NCBI GenBank assembly: GCA_012032345.1
Contig: JAAUQI010000022.1
Coordinates: 1-64,000, forward strand
Source: Leptolyngbyaceae cyanobacterium RM1_1_2
GTDB taxonomy: Bacteria; Cyanobacteriota; Cyanobacteriia; Phormidesmidales; Phormidesmidaceae
DNA length: 64,000 nt
Direction: 5' to 3'
The notes beneath the pieces are model-generated. The model saw only the letters and a program-made list of their open reading frames with translations. It made no database searches and was not told the DNA's origin. A program made the translations under genes and the position numbers. Positions 1 to 9,003 of this stretch are shown piece after piece; the first letter of the stretch is position 1, and every line of letters begins with the position of its first letter.

Positions 1-980
1 TTGCATTAGCGCTAGCGCAACGCCGTTCACTGCTTTGCTTGTTGACGTTTCTGACGAAGACAACCGCTCTCAGCTAGTGGGCATTGTCTGGGCTATGCTA
101 ATGGTCGGAATTATTATTGGGGGCGATCGCGGGTCAAAAAAATGTTGGAAGGCATTGCTCCAGGCGAGTTGCAAAACGCAATCAACCGCCTGTTTATTAC
201 TTTTCCGATCGCCGTTTGCGGCCTGGGCATCGCGGCTACCCTGGGGATTGAAAAAAATATTCTCGCTATGCCTCTCGCTCCGCTCTGAGCGATCGAGAAG
301 ATAAAATCACTCTGAAACAGGCCTTGCGCATTTTGCTAGCCTCTCGCCAAACCAGCCTCTTTTTTGGTTTTCTCCTGCTGATGACCCTGAGCTTGTTTCT
401 GCAGCAGCCCGTTTTAGAACCCTATGCCCGCGAAGTTTTTGGCATGAGTATTGGTGAAAGTGCGGGTCTGAATAAATTTTGGGGATACGGCATTCTGGTA
501 GGAATGGGGATTTCAGGATTCCTGGTGGTGCCGCGTCTGGGCAAACAGCGAACAGCTCAGGTTGGCTGTCTGTTGACCTCTTTTTGCTTTGGGCTGGTAA
601 TTTTGTCTGGTCTAACTCAAGATCAGGCACTGCTCAAGAGCGCGGTGATGCTGTTTGGTCTTGCTTCTGGCATCTTAACCAACAGCGCCGTCAGCCTCAT
701 GCTTGACCTGACGGCGGCTGAAACCGCAGGCACCTTTGTCGGAGCTTGGGGGCTGGCTCAGGCGTTGGCCCAGGCCAGTGCTACGCTTATTGGCGGCGCT
801 CTACTCGATATCGGCCGTCAGGTCTTTAGTCAGACTTTTTGGGCTTTTGCCCTAGTATTTTTCTGTGAGATGGTAGGGATGCTGCTGGCGTTTGGCCTGC
901 TGGGGCGGGTGAATGTTCGAGAGTTTCAGGTACGCTCCAGCAAAGCGATCGCAGCGGTTTTAGCAGGCGAGTTAGAGTAA
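1..980 (+). pseudogene. PucC/BCH-family MFS transporter, 5'-truncated by the window edge and frameshifted
   Basis: This is the C-terminal part of a PucC-like major facilitator protein, a family linked to (bacterio)chlorophyll and light-harvesting assembly. The first frame reads LLVDVSDEDNRSQLVGIVWA, a hallmark of the family, and continues into a membrane segment. The later frame (about 258-980) supplies four or five hydrophobic helices. The homologous reading jumps frame three times, each at a homopolymer: five Gs at about 119-123 where four fit, seven As at 136-142 where six fit, and seven As at 251-257 where eight fit. Corrected, the reading runs GAIAGQKMLEGIAPGEL and then GIEKKYSRYASRS without a break. 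Whether the gene is truly dead or only badly sequenced cannot be decided here. It ends 7 bases before the next gene. Confidence 0.75.
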
Positions 981-987
981 GCGCGAT

Positions 988-1806
988 ATGGGTGATTTTT
1001 GGCAGGAGGTGGTTGAGTTTGCTGAAGGAACCACAGCAAAGGTAGGCCAGCAGCTTCTGGCTGATTTTGGGGCTGGTTTTGGCCAGAGGGAGGTCACTGA
1101 GAAAGCAGATGGTAGCTTAGTGACGCGCTCAGATCGATGGGCAGATGGTGCTCTCAGAGCCGCGATCGCCCAAACCTATCCTGGCCACGGCGTCCTCAGT
1201 GAAGAGGTGGCCCATACTTTCCCGGATACTGACTGGTGCTGGGTTATTGACCCAATTGACGGCACTACCAATTTTGCCCGAGGAGTGCCGCTGTGGGGCA
1301 TTTCTTTGGGCCTGCTCTATCGGGGTACCCCGGTTTTTGGACATGTACGAATACCGCCGCTGCAGCAGTCTTTTTATGGCTTTTGGTACGGTGAGTCAGG
1401 CTTAGGCGGGCCAGCAGGGGCTTTTTTGAATCATCAGCCGATTCAGGTTAGCCAAGCAAAGCCATCACCCAATCAGTTCTTTAGCCTCTGCGCTCGTAGT
1501 ACCGCTGTGCTGAAGCAGGCTTTTCCCTGCAAAATTCGCATGTTAGGGGTTGCTACCTATAACCTGCTGACCGTGGCGGCTGGCATTAGCCTGGGCGGTG
1601 TAGAGGCGACCCCAAAAATCTGGGACATTGCGGCGGTTTGGGCCATTGTTCAAGCCGCTGGTGGGCAATGGGTAGCGCTGGAGACCGAGCCTATTTTTCC
1701 GCTGCAGCCTGGCCAAAACTACTGTAGCCGAGCTTTCCCGACGCTGGTGGCTAGTCGGCCAGAGCTGGTTTCAGTCTTTGATCCCTATGTCGATTTTTTG
1801 CGCTAG
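988..1806 (+). CDS. Inositol monophosphatase family protein
   Basis: A 272-residue protein of the Mg2+/Li+-dependent phosphatase superfamily, which hydrolyses inositol-1-phosphate, histidinol phosphate or related sugar phosphates. The metal-binding signature DPIDGTTNFARG lies near residues 88-99 and the second signature WDIAAVWAIVQAAGG near 211-225. The length is normal. The ATG lies 7 bases after the stop of the pucC-like gene, so the two are probably co-transcribed. Substrate cannot be told from sequence: cyanobacterial members are variously annotated as inositol monophosphatase or histidinol phosphatase. Confidence 0.9.
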   Translation: MGDFWQEVVEFAEGTTAKVGQQLLADFGAGFGQREVTEKADGSLVTRSDRWADGALRAAIAQTYPGHGVLSEEVAHTFPDTDWCWVIDPIDGTTNFARGVPLWGISLGLLYRGTPVFGHVRIPPLQQSFYGFWYGESGLGGPAGAFLNHQPIQVSQAKPSPNQFFSLCARSTAVLKQAFPCKIRMLGVATYNLLTVAAGISLGGVEATPKIWDIAAVWAIVQAAGGQWVALETEPIFPLQPGQNYCSRAFPTLVASRPELVSVFDPYVDFLR

Positions 1807-1936
1807 AAGATCATGCTAGGTAGGGAGATTAGATTGAAGTGTTCTGCTTGAAGAGATTAAATTGACCCGCAGCTTTTACTGTAAGATGCAAAATGCCGCA
1901 ATCTCGCTCGAACTTATTCTCCTGGCTCCAAAAACT

Positions 1937-2406
1937 ATGACCCTCAATCCCGGCGACTATGCTCCAGGCTTTAGCCTACCGAATGCTGACGGCGATCTAG
2001 TCAGCCTTGCAAACCTTGCAGGTCAGCGAGTCGTCTTGTACTTTTATCCCCGTGACGACACCCCAGGCTGTACTAAAGAAGCCTGTAGTTTTCGGGATGC
2101 TTTCCCTCAGTATCAGGATCAATCAGTCGCTGTTTTAGGAATTAGCACCGACGATGCTAAATCTCATAGCAAATTTTCTACCAAGTATAACTTACCGTTT
2201 CCACTCCTGTCTGATGCTGGTGGACAGGTCGCTAGCGCCTATGGCAGCTACGGCCTGAAAAGTTTATGGGCAAGGAGTATATGGGGATCAGCCGCAGCAC
2301 GTTCATTATTGGCCCAGATGGTAGGATCGAAAAGATCTACCGCAAGGTCAAGCCAGAGTCTCATGCAGCTCAGGTACTTGAAGATCTGGCGGCTTTATCT
2401 AGTTAA
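1937..2406 (+). pseudogene. bcp: Thioredoxin-dependent thiol peroxidase (Bcp/PrxQ), frameshifted
   Basis: This is a peroxiredoxin Q that reduces hydroperoxides using thioredoxin. The ATG at 1937 starts MTLNPGDYAPGFSLPN, and the catalytic motif PRDDTPGCTKEACSFRD (peroxidatic Cys plus the second Cys five residues on) is intact. After GSYGLK the frame is lost at an A run (2258-2261). One extra A would give GLKKFMGKEYMGISRSTFI and then a normal C-terminus ending LEDLAALSS at the TAA at 2404-2406. As written, the ORF reads on in frame into the following Nudix gene and gives a false 336-residue fusion. The loss of a single base in a short A run suggests a sequencing error. Confidence 0.85.
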
Positions 2407-2416
2407 ACACTCTTCT

Positions 2417-2872
2417 ATGAGCCTAATTTGGCGTCCTGTTCGCGTATTGCTGGGCCTAATTTTGAGAAGACCCATTTTAGGGACGAGCGTGATTCCAGTG
2501 CTGCCAACGGGAGAGATTGTGCTAATTCGGCGTAGCGATAGTGGGCTGTGGGGCTTGCCGGGGGGTATTGTTGACTGGGGTGAAGATATCCTGACGGCAG
2601 CTCGACGAGAACTGCTAGAGGAAACAGGTTTAGAACTGCTGCGGGTAGAGCGCTTGGTGGGTATCTATTCTAAGCCTCGTCGAGATCCCCGCTTCCATTC
2701 GGTCTGTGTGGCTTTGGCAGCTGATGTCACAGGTCAGCCAGCTGTGGCAGATCCGGCTGAAGTACTTGAAATCTCGGCGTTTGATCCTCAGCGGCTGCCA
2801 GTACAGGCCCTAGCCCACGATCATGCTCAGCAGCTACAGGACTATTTAGCTGGCAAAACCGTTTTAGCCTAG
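2417..2872 (+). CDS. Nudix hydrolase
   Basis: A 151-residue Nudix-fold hydrolase that cleaves nucleoside-diphosphate-linked compounds. The Nudix box is complete: GGIVDWGEDILTAARRELLE, followed by ETGL, with the metal-binding REXXEE core. The N-terminal 20 residues (MSLIWRPVRVLLGLILRRP) are hydrophobic, a variation seen in several cyanobacterial Nudix proteins. I start it at ATG 2417, eleven bases after the restored bcp stop. The longer apparent ORF that includes bcp arises only from the bcp frameshift. Substrate unknown. Confidence 0.85.
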   Translation: MSLIWRPVRVLLGLILRRPILGTSVIPVLPTGEIVLIRRSDSGLWGLPGGIVDWGEDILTAARRELLEETGLELLRVERLVGIYSKPRRDPRFHSVCVALAADVTGQPAVADPAEVLEISAFDPQRLPVQALAHDHAQQLQDYLAGKTVLA

Positions 2873-2918
2873 GTACGGTGTCTAGCGGTTTGAGGCGCTG
2901 AGGCAAGATTCTGGCAGG

Positions 2919-3677
2919 TTATCGAGTTGCCGAGCGAGAGCGAAGTTTAACTTTGTTGGGCTGAATCGGCGTGGTGGCATCAGCTAGACTACGTTTTCTG
3001 AGAACGTGGTCAAACACGTTGATTTGGTAGACCTGCTCGTTATCAAAATCAACCCCGGTCAGCCAGCCGCTCTTGGGATGATAGGCTCCTGTGTCAATAT
3101 CAATCCAACCTTGGCCGTGGGCTAGCTGACCGGGTTCTACCTGGGGCAGCGTAAAGGTAATTGTATGGCCTGTGATGATAAGTTTGTCGGCAAAGTAAGG
3201 GTTGGCGCTGGTGTGGAAAGGATCCCGAATCCAGCACAGGTCATGATGAGTTTGCTCAGAGAGCGACAGCTTTGGATTTACGCCTGCATGAACTAGCCAA
3301 AGATTGTTGAGATCTATAAAGAGCGGCAGCGATCGAATCCACTGCACGTCTTCAAGTAGCTGATCAATACTGGCTCCGTAGCTAGATAGTGTGCTTTGAC
3401 CGCCGCTGTATAGCCAGCCCTGCAGAGCCGGTACATGGGTTTTGCCTTTGGGGAAAGCTTCTAAAAGTAGCTGCTCATGGTTGCCCAACACACAGCCATC
3501 CGCATGTGCTCTCACAAATTTGACGACCTGAGCGCTCTTGGGACCTCGATCAATCAGGTCGCCGACGAAGTAAAGCCGATCGGTTTCTTCTAATGCGATC
3601 GCCTCAAGCAATCTCATCAGCCCGTCATAGTGTCCATGGACATCACCAATAAAAATACGACGGGAAGAATTGCGCAT
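2919..3677 (-). CDS. PPP-family metallophosphoesterase / serine-threonine protein phosphatase
   Basis: A 252-residue metallophosphatase with all PPP-family motifs in order: GDVHGHYDG near residue 12, GDLIDRGP near 39, GNHEQ near 65, HAGVNP near 130 and TGHT near 170. These bind the two metals and the phosphate. Bacterial relatives include PrpA/PrpB-type protein phosphatases and ApaH-like enzymes, so the substrate may be phosphoserine, phosphothreonine or a dinucleotide. The basic C-terminal tail (KVKLRSRSATR) is outside the catalytic fold. It converges with the Nudix gene, leaving 46 bases between them. Confidence 0.85.
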   Translation of the reverse strand: MRNSSRRIFIGDVHGHYDGLMRLLEAIALEETDRLYFVGDLIDRGPKSAQVVKFVRAHADGCVLGNHEQLLLEAFPKGKTHVPALQGWLYSGGQSTLSSYGASIDQLLEDVQWIRSLPLFIDLNNLWLVHAGVNPKLSLSEQTHHDLCWIRDPFHTSANPYFADKLIITGHTITFTLPQVEPGQLAHGQGWIDIDTGAYHPKSGWLTGVDFDNEQVYQINVFDHVLRKRSLADATTPIQPNKVKLRSRSATR

Positions 3678-3850
3678 AAGAACACTCGTAGCAACCCACT
3701 GGAACTTCCTGTAGCTATGTTGCCCTCTGTATAGCTTTTAAAAGGTCAGCTTTACTCACTATTATGCGCTGCTATGCTTAAAACCGTGGCAAGTTTTCTT
3801 GATGTAGACAGGGACTTGAAGATTTGGTGTGGAGTTTGAGAGTTAGAGGA

Positions 3851-4932
3851 TTATGAAGCGGTTGCAAGGGTATTCAACGGAGCCTCTATTTCCTCAGGCA
3901 TGAGCGCAGAGCCATCTGGGGATTCTATGACAAAACCCCCATCCTGGATCATTTCAAAGTCTCGCTGAGCCGCTTGGCCCGGTGTCGTCAGATAATCCCC
4001 AATAAAAATAGAGTTGGCAGCGTAAAGCCCTAACGGCTGCAGCGATCGCAAATGGACTTCACGCCCCCCGGCAATCCGAATTTCCTGAGTCGGCAGCAAA
4101 AAGCGATAGAGGCACAGAATCCGCAGACAGCGACGGGGAGTGAGCTGATTTTGACCAGCCAGCGGCGTGCCAGCGATAGGAATCAAAAAGTTTATCGGTA
4201 CGCTGGTTACCTGCAGCGCTCTGAGGGCCAAGGCCAGATCGATGACGTCATCATCCGACTCGCCCATGCCTAAATACCACCGGAGCAGGTGGTGATTCCG
4301 GCTGACTGCACTGCTTTTAGAGTGCTAACGCGATCGCCAAAGCCGTGGGTGGTACAAATATTACCGTGAAAGTTTTCGGCGGTATTGAGGTTGTGATTCA
4401 CCCGATCGACTCCGGCCTCAGCTAGCTGACGAGTTTGATCTTCGTTGAGCAAGCCCAAGCAGGCACAAACTTTGAAATTGTACTGGGATTTGACCGTTCG
4501 CACCGTCTCCAATACCCGCTCAAAGACTCGCTCAGAAGGCGATCGCCCTGAGATCACAAAGCAAAAAGTACCCGCTTTGAGCTGACTGGCTCGTGCTGCT
4601 GCCGCCAAAATTTTTTCTGCTGCCAGCAGGGGATATTTTTCAATTTCAGCCGAGGAAATTTTAGACTGAGAGCAGTAGTGACAGTCTTCCGGGCAGAGGC
4701 CGCTTTGGGCATTGAGCAAAAAATGTAGCCGTACCCGGTTGCCCCAGTAGTGGTGACGCACGCGGTAAACTGCTGCAAGCTGGGCCAGCAGTTCAGACTC
4801 AGGAGCCCGCAGCACAGCCTGGGCCTGCTCTCGGCTCAGGAGCGATCCAGCCAGTGATAGATTAGCTAAGGCGTTCCAGTCTGGGGGCATTGCAGAGTTT
4901 GCCATACTTAGTAGTTTAGTTGAGCGCGCCAT
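3851..4932 (-). pseudogene. bioB: Biotin synthase, split by a one-base frameshift
   Basis: A radical-SAM enzyme that inserts sulfur into dethiobiotin, the last step of biotin synthesis. The N-terminal piece carries the cluster motif [11 protein letters not shown] and the family motif [12 protein letters not shown], and stops after TTCSGGI. The C-terminal piece restarts at [16 protein letters not shown] and continues to [11 protein letters not shown]. Inserting one T in the three-T run (4272-4274 on the plus strand) joins them as [14 protein letters not shown], the expected family sequence. I start at ATG 4932; ATG 4905 is also possible. It lies last in a leftward run after the ABC-ATPase and lapA-like genes. 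A broken bioB with otherwise perfect conservation is more likely an assembly error than a true loss. Confidence 0.85.
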
Positions 4933-4957
4933 GTGGGACAGATTATAGTTGAAAACG

Positions 4958-5167
4958 CTACCGGGCCGAACTCTCAAACAAGCTCAGCAGCAGCGCTGTT
5001 ACGATTAGCCCCCCGGCAACACAAAAAGCGAGAGCAATGCCTAGGGGCAGCTCAACCGAGCGAAACGTCAAAAACCTAAGCGAAATGGGTGCCCCGTTCT
5101 GAGCGGCAATCACGGCAACGGCGCTAATCCAAATAGCTAAAATAACGGCGGCAGAGAGCCTGATCAT
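4958..5167 (-). CDS. LapA-domain (DUF1049) small membrane protein
   Basis: A 69-residue protein with two hydrophobic segments (about residues 3-22 and 40-63) separated by a short polar stretch containing [13 protein letters not shown]. This is the layout of the LapA/DUF1049 family, named for lipopolysaccharide assembly protein A. It starts 4 bases after the stop of the ABC-ATPase gene and ends about 25 bases before bioB, so it is probably translated from the same transcript. Its cyanobacterial role is not established. Confidence 0.75.
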   Translation of the reverse strand: MIRLSAAVILAIWISAVAVIAAQNGAPISLRFLTFRSVELPLGIALAFCVAGGLIVTALLLSLFESSAR

Positions 5168-5171
5168 GACC

Positions 5172-6134
5172 TTAAAGCGAATAGAGCTGATCTGATCCTA
5201 TCAGGCCAGACCTGGGTCGGGTGGGATAAAGCAAGGCTGCCTGGTTCGGCTGCGTGACTTCAATATAGATGTACTCTAGCTTCACGGGCTGGCGGGAAAC
5301 TGAGTCAATCGGAATGCCAGCGAAGCAGTCCAGAATCTGCCGTAAATCCAGGACTTGAGGAATCCAAAAGGCCAGATCTGAACCATAGCGACGCGGCGTG
5401 AATCCCTGTTGTTTTCCCCGCTTGATGGCAGCAGCCTCATCTGAAGTCTCTAAAATTACAACTTCTTTGGCCGGAATCTGCTGCCGTAGCTGAGCCAGCG
5501 TCCCTTCCGCTAAAAGCTGCCCCTGCTTGAGAATGCCAATTCGCTGACAGAGCCGCTCAGCTTCTTCGAGCAGATGGGTCGTCAGCAAAATTGTCAACCC
5601 CTGCTGCTGCAAAAAGCGAATCAGCTGCCACAGGTCATAGCGCGCTTCGATATCCAGCCCGGTGGTCGGCTCATCTAGAATCAGCAGCTTGGGCCGGTGA
5701 ACTAGCGCCACCGCTAGGCTCAGCCGCCGCTGCATACCGCCGCTGAGAGCTTCTACTAGAGTGTTAGCGCGATCGCTGAGTTTGACTGCCTCTAAACATG
5801 CCTGGATGCGCTGACGCCTCAAAGCGCGAGAAAGGCCGTAGAGCTGAGCAAAGAAAGCCAGGTTTTCGGCACAGGTGAGGCTGCGGTAGAGCAGATTTTC
5901 CTGGGGCACTACCCCAATCAGCCGCTTTGTCGCCGTCGTAACGGGCTGCCCCTGTATCAAAACGCTGCCAGCGTCGGCTTTGAGCAAGCCGCAAATCAAA
6001 TTAATTGTGGTAGTTTTTCCGGCCCCATTGGGGCCTAAAAGACCATAAATCTCTCCTGCTGAAATCTCAAAGTTCAAGGTCTGCAGCAGGGGGCGATCGC
6101 CATAAGCCTTACACAGCCCTTCAATCCTTAGCAT
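5172..6134 (-). CDS. ABC transporter ATP-binding protein
   Basis: An ATPase of the CcmA/DrrA-like class that powers an ABC exporter. Seen in order: Walker A GPNGAGKTTT, Q-loop VVPQENLLYRSL, signature LSGGMQRRLSLA, Walker B LLILDEPTTGLD and switch histidine LLTTHLLEEAE. About 90 further C-terminal residues resemble the accessory domain of such subunits. I take ATG 6134 (MLRIEGLCKAYGDRPLL) as the start, because the longer form adds only 11 non-conserved residues. No permease gene is adjacent, so its partner must lie elsewhere. Confidence 0.85.
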   Translation of the reverse strand: MLRIEGLCKAYGDRPLLQTLNFEISAGEIYGLLGPNGAGKTTTINLICGLLKADAGSVLIQGQPVTTATKRLIGVVPQENLLYRSLTCAENLAFFAQLYGLSRALRRQRIQACLEAVKLSDRANTLVEALSGGMQRRLSLAVALVHRPKLLILDEPTTGLDIEARYDLWQLIRFLQQQGLTILLTTHLLEEAERLCQRIGILKQGQLLAEGTLAQLRQQIPAKEVVILETSDEAAAIKRGKQQGFTPRRYGSDLAFWIPQVLDLRQILDCFAGIPIDSVSRQPVKLEYIYIEVTQPNQAALLYPTRPRSGLIGSDQLYSL

Positions 6135-6319
6135 AAGATTCCTCACCCAAGACGGGTGCTGACCCAAAACGGGAAAGTTTAAAGTAGCTTAGCCTAGAAA
6201 GACCACGGTTCAAAAATTCAGTTTCTAAGATGGAGAAGGAATCTGTATTTTTGGGGCAATGACTGCTTCTTGATGACCGCACCCCCTTTGTTCGAGTTAC
6301 CTTCCTGGTGGAGTTAGTG

Positions 6320-6709
6320 ATGATGAATGAGCGCGAGACCGTCCTGGCCGCCAACGATGCTTTTTATCGAGCCTTTGAGAAGAAAAATCTTGAGGCTATG
6401 GAATCTGTCTGGTCGCAGGGAATCGGTAGCCTGTGCATTCATCCTGGCCGCGATGCTCTCAAGGGTTGGGCCAGCATTCGTGACACCTGGGAGCAAATTT
6501 TTAAACACACCAGCTATCTCGAAGTGGATACCGAAATTATCTCTGTTGAAATTAGCGGCGCTTTGGCCTACGTGGTGCTGATTGAAAATGTTTTACAAAT
6601 TGGCAGCGGTCGCCGGATCGAAGCTCAGTCAATGGCAACAAATATTTTTGAACAGATGGCTGAGCGCTGGTATATGGTGCATCATCATGGCAGTCCTCTG
6701 GTGAAATAG
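6320..6709 (+). CDS. SnoaL/NTF2-like domain protein
   Basis: A small protein of the NTF2/SnoaL-like fold (DUF4440/SnoaL_3 type), about 128 residues. It has the N-terminal helix ANDAFYRAFEKKNLEAMESVW, then IHPG, the conserved AYVVLIENV strand and a terminal WYMVHHHGSPL. In this family the cone-shaped pocket binds small molecules or mediates dimerisation; its substrate is unknown. I prefer ATG 6320 or 6323 over the GTG at 6308, because a GGTGGAG-like ribosome site at 6307-6313 is then correctly spaced. It converges with cobO, 7 bases apart. Confidence 0.75.
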   Translation: MMNERETVLAANDAFYRAFEKKNLEAMESVWSQGIGSLCIHPGRDALKGWASIRDTWEQIFKHTSYLEVDTEIISVEISGALAYVVLIENVLQIGSGRRIEAQSMATNIFEQMAERWYMVHHHGSPLVK

Positions 6710-6716
6710 GCTCGTG

Positions 6717-7403
6717 TCAATATTCAATTCCTGCCTGCGCTTTAATCCCCTGCTCCTTAAAGGGATGCTTGATTAACATCATTTCTGTGACCAAATCGGC
6801 GCGCTCGATCAGCGGTTGGGGCGCACCGCGTCCGGTTAATATGGCATGGGAGCTAGCAGGCTTTTGCTCAAGTCCGGCTAGAACCTGCTCAACTGAGAGA
6901 TAGCCTAGCTTCAGAGCGATGTTGACCTCGTCTAGCAAAACAGTTTTGTAGTCTGGGTTTTGCAGGTAGGTGAGCGCTTTTTCCCAGGCTGCTTGGGCTG
7001 TTTGAGTATCACGATCGCGGTCTTGGGTTTCCCAGGTAAAGCCTTCTCCCATAGCGTGAAAAACAAGCTGGTCGGGCCACTGGCTGAGGACGGCTTTTTC
7101 GGCAGGCTCCCAGCCGCCCTTGATAAACTGCACGATCGCTACTTTGAAACCATGCCCTAGCGATCGCAGGACTATGCCCAAAGCCGCAGTGGTTTTGCCT
7201 TTGCCATTGCCTGTATGGACAATGATCAGCCCCTTTTGCTGACTGCGCTCGGCTAAACGCTGATCCTGGACGGCTTTGCGCCGCTGCATTTTTTGCTTAT
7301 ACTGCTCAGGGCTGAGGCCGCTTTGAACGGCTTCGTGATCTAAGGCTTCAGCAGCCTGGTCTAGCCCATTGGCTGTAGCTGAGCGAATATCGGGGGCAGA
7401 CAT
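6717..7403 (-). CDS. cobO: Cob(I)yrinic acid a,c-diamide adenosyltransferase
   Basis: A CobA/CobO/BtuR-type enzyme that transfers the adenosyl group from ATP to the cobalt of corrinoids. The P-loop GNGKGKTTAALGIVLRSLGHG lies near residue 66, followed by VAIVQFIKGGW and LLDEVNIALKLGYL, both typical of the family. The 228-residue length includes an N-terminal extension of about 50 residues (QKMQRRKAVQDQRLAERSQQ) that matches the usual N-terminal arm. No cobalamin riboswitch is visible upstream in the 77 bases before the tRNA gene, which is transcribed away from it. Confidence 0.9.
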   Translation of the reverse strand: MSAPDIRSATANGLDQAAEALDHEAVQSGLSPEQYKQKMQRRKAVQDQRLAERSQQKGLIIVHTGNGKGKTTAALGIVLRSLGHGFKVAIVQFIKGGWEPAEKAVLSQWPDQLVFHAMGEGFTWETQDRDRDTQTAQAAWEKALTYLQNPDYKTVLLDEVNIALKLGYLSVEQVLAGLEQKPASSHAILTGRGAPQPLIERADLVTEMMLIKHPFKEQGIKAQAGIEY

Positions 7404-7480
7404 AGGCTGTAGATAAATTGGCAGGTTCCATAAATCCTACCTCAGTCGCCGCCATCCAGTGCTACAATCCGAAGCATTGA

Positions 7481-7553
7481 GGGCATGTAGCTCAGTGGAT
7501 AGAGCACCAGATTCCGGTTCTGGGGGTCGCAGGTTCGAATCCTGCCATGCTCG
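7481..7553 (+). tRNA. tRNA-Arg(CCG)
   Basis: A 73-base cloverleaf. The acceptor stem GGGCATG pairs with CATGCTC (one G-U) with discriminator G. The D arm is GCTC..GAGC, the anticodon stem CCAGA/TCTGG holds loop TTCCGGT with anticodon CCG at 7514-7516, and the T arm is GCAGG-TTCGAAT-CCTGC. It reads CGG arginine codons. No CCA is encoded. Confidence 0.95.
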
Positions 7554-7870
7554 TATAGGGTCAAAATCAAACGAAACGCGCTACCGAGCTGATAACAAAC
7601 ATCCCATCAATCTAAATTTTTTACTTAAAAGATCCTGCCTCATAATGAGAGAAGGCCGTTTTCGGCAGGCTAACCCTGATGATTGCCGTTTAAATTAGGC
7701 AGCTTGATCTTCCCCCTGACACTCGGTTCAAATCAGAGGTCTGCTAAAGAATCAAGCGGCCCTATGCCCAGCAAAAATGGCTCCTTAGTGCTGCTGCGCC
7801 TGACGCCGAAGGCAATCGGCACTGTATCTAGGACGCCGTAGAATTAGATCAGTCCTTATCTCCGGTTTCA
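7554..7870. other. Noncoding stretch after tRNA-Arg
   Basis: About 317 bases between the tRNA and the miaE-like gene. I see no convincing ORF, only a reading frame that runs out of the tRNA itself. A short GC-containing inverted stretch near 7651-7685 (GCCGTTTTCGGC) could be a weak terminator. Nothing else is recognised. Confidence 0.4.
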
Positions 7871-8470
7871 ATGTTGGTTTTGCCTTCCACCAAAATCAAG
7901 TTTTTAGTTGACCCCACTTCTGATGCCTGGGTGCAGCAGGCCCTGAGCAATCTAGACACTGTTTTGCTAGACCACTCCCACTGTGAGCGTAAAGCCGCCA
8001 GCAATGCGCTGAACTTTATGTTTCGCTATCCCTCTAGTGTGGCCCTGGTCAAGGCTTTGACAGCCCTAGCCCAGGAAGAACTCAGCCATTTTGAGCTGGT
8101 TAATCAGTGGCTAGAGCGGCGTCAGGTGCCGTTGGCCCCCCTGTCGGCACCGCCCTATGGCTCTGCCCTCAAAGCGCAGCTTCGCCACAACGAGCCTGAG
8201 CGCATGTTAGATATGCTTTTGGTGTCGGCCCTAATTGAGGCTCGCAGCCATGAGCGTTTGGGTCTGCTGGCCCAGCACTGCCCAGAACCTGATCTAGCTC
8301 AGTTTTATCACAGCCTAATGGCTTCTGAGGCTCGACACTACGGCACTTACTGGATGCTGGCGATGACCTACTTTGAGCGATCGCAGGTAGACCAGCGGCT
8401 AGCCGAACTGGCTGCGGCAGAAAGCCAGATTTTAGCTACGTTGCACCCGCAACCTCGGGTGCATAGCTAA
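7871..8470 (+). CDS. miaE: tRNA-(ms2io6A)-hydroxylase MiaE-like protein
   Basis: A 199-residue ferritin-like di-iron protein of the MiaE family, which hydroxylates the isopentenyl group of the modified adenosine at tRNA position 37. Ligand-type motifs are present: LLDHSHCERKAASNA, EELSHFELVNQWLERR, LIEARSHERLGLL and ASEARHYGTYW, giving the four Glu and two His expected of the di-iron site. It is followed 4 bases later by a GNAT gene, so the two are probably one transcript. Cyanobacterial members of the family are not well tested. Confidence 0.85.
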   Translation: MLVLPSTKIKFLVDPTSDAWVQQALSNLDTVLLDHSHCERKAASNALNFMFRYPSSVALVKALTALAQEELSHFELVNQWLERRQVPLAPLSAPPYGSALKAQLRHNEPERMLDMLLVSALIEARSHERLGLLAQHCPEPDLAQFYHSLMASEARHYGTYWMLAMTYFERSQVDQRLAELAAAESQILATLHPQPRVHS

Positions 8471-8474
8471 GGCT

Positions 8475-8963
8475 ATGGTGCTGCACTACCGTAATTTTTT
8501 AGTTCGAGGCTGGCAGCCGGGCGATCGCAGCGCCGCCGCAGTCGTGATCAAAACCGTGCTGGCAGAGTATGGCCTGGGCTGGGAGCCTGAGCGCACCGAT
8601 CGAGATGCCCTTGATGTAGAAACCCACTACTGGAAAACGGGTGGCGAATTTTGGGTGATCGAGCAGCAGGCCCAGGTGGTGGGCACTGCGGGTTATTACC
8701 CGATTGAGCGCGGCAGAGAAGCGGTAGAAATTCGCAAAATGTATCTGCTACCTGCTGTGCGCGGGCTGGGGCTGGGCCAATTTTTGCTGGAGCAGCTAGA
8801 GCAGGCGATCGCCCGTCGAAAATTTCAGCAGATCTGGATTGAAACAGCCAGCGTACTAGAAGCAGCCGTTAGTCTTTACGAACGCAGTGGCTATCAGCAA
8901 GCCGAGGGCGTTTCCACAGCGAGATGTGATCTTGTTTATGTGAAATCTATTAGCGCTCCTTAA
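8475..8963 (+). CDS. GNAT-family N-acetyltransferase
   Basis: A 162-residue GCN5-related acetyltransferase. The acetyl-CoA binding motif is [18 protein letters not shown] (about residues 96-113) after the core strand [11 protein letters not shown], and the C-terminal [17 protein letters not shown] is the usual motif B. Substrate unknown. It begins 4 bases after the miaE-like gene. Confidence 0.85.
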   Translation: MVLHYRNFLVRGWQPGDRSAAAVVIKTVLAEYGLGWEPERTDRDALDVETHYWKTGGEFWVIEQQAQVVGTAGYYPIERGREAVEIRKMYLLPAVRGLGLGQFLLEQLEQAIARRKFQQIWIETASVLEAAVSLYERSGYQQAEGVSTARCDLVYVKSISAP

Positions 8964-9003
8964 GTTCGCTATAATCCCTTCATTGAGTCTGGCTGAGGCC
9001 GCT

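Noticed and set aside
35-304. Separate 89-residue protein at the left edge
   Set aside because: Its first third is PucC-like and the rest is out of frame; it is part of the frameshifted pucC-like gene.
6640-7480. Cobalamin riboswitch for cobO
   Set aside because: No B12 box or matching structure in the short upstream region.
7459-7698. 79-residue ORF over the tRNA
   Set aside because: It runs through tRNA-Arg and has no protein character.
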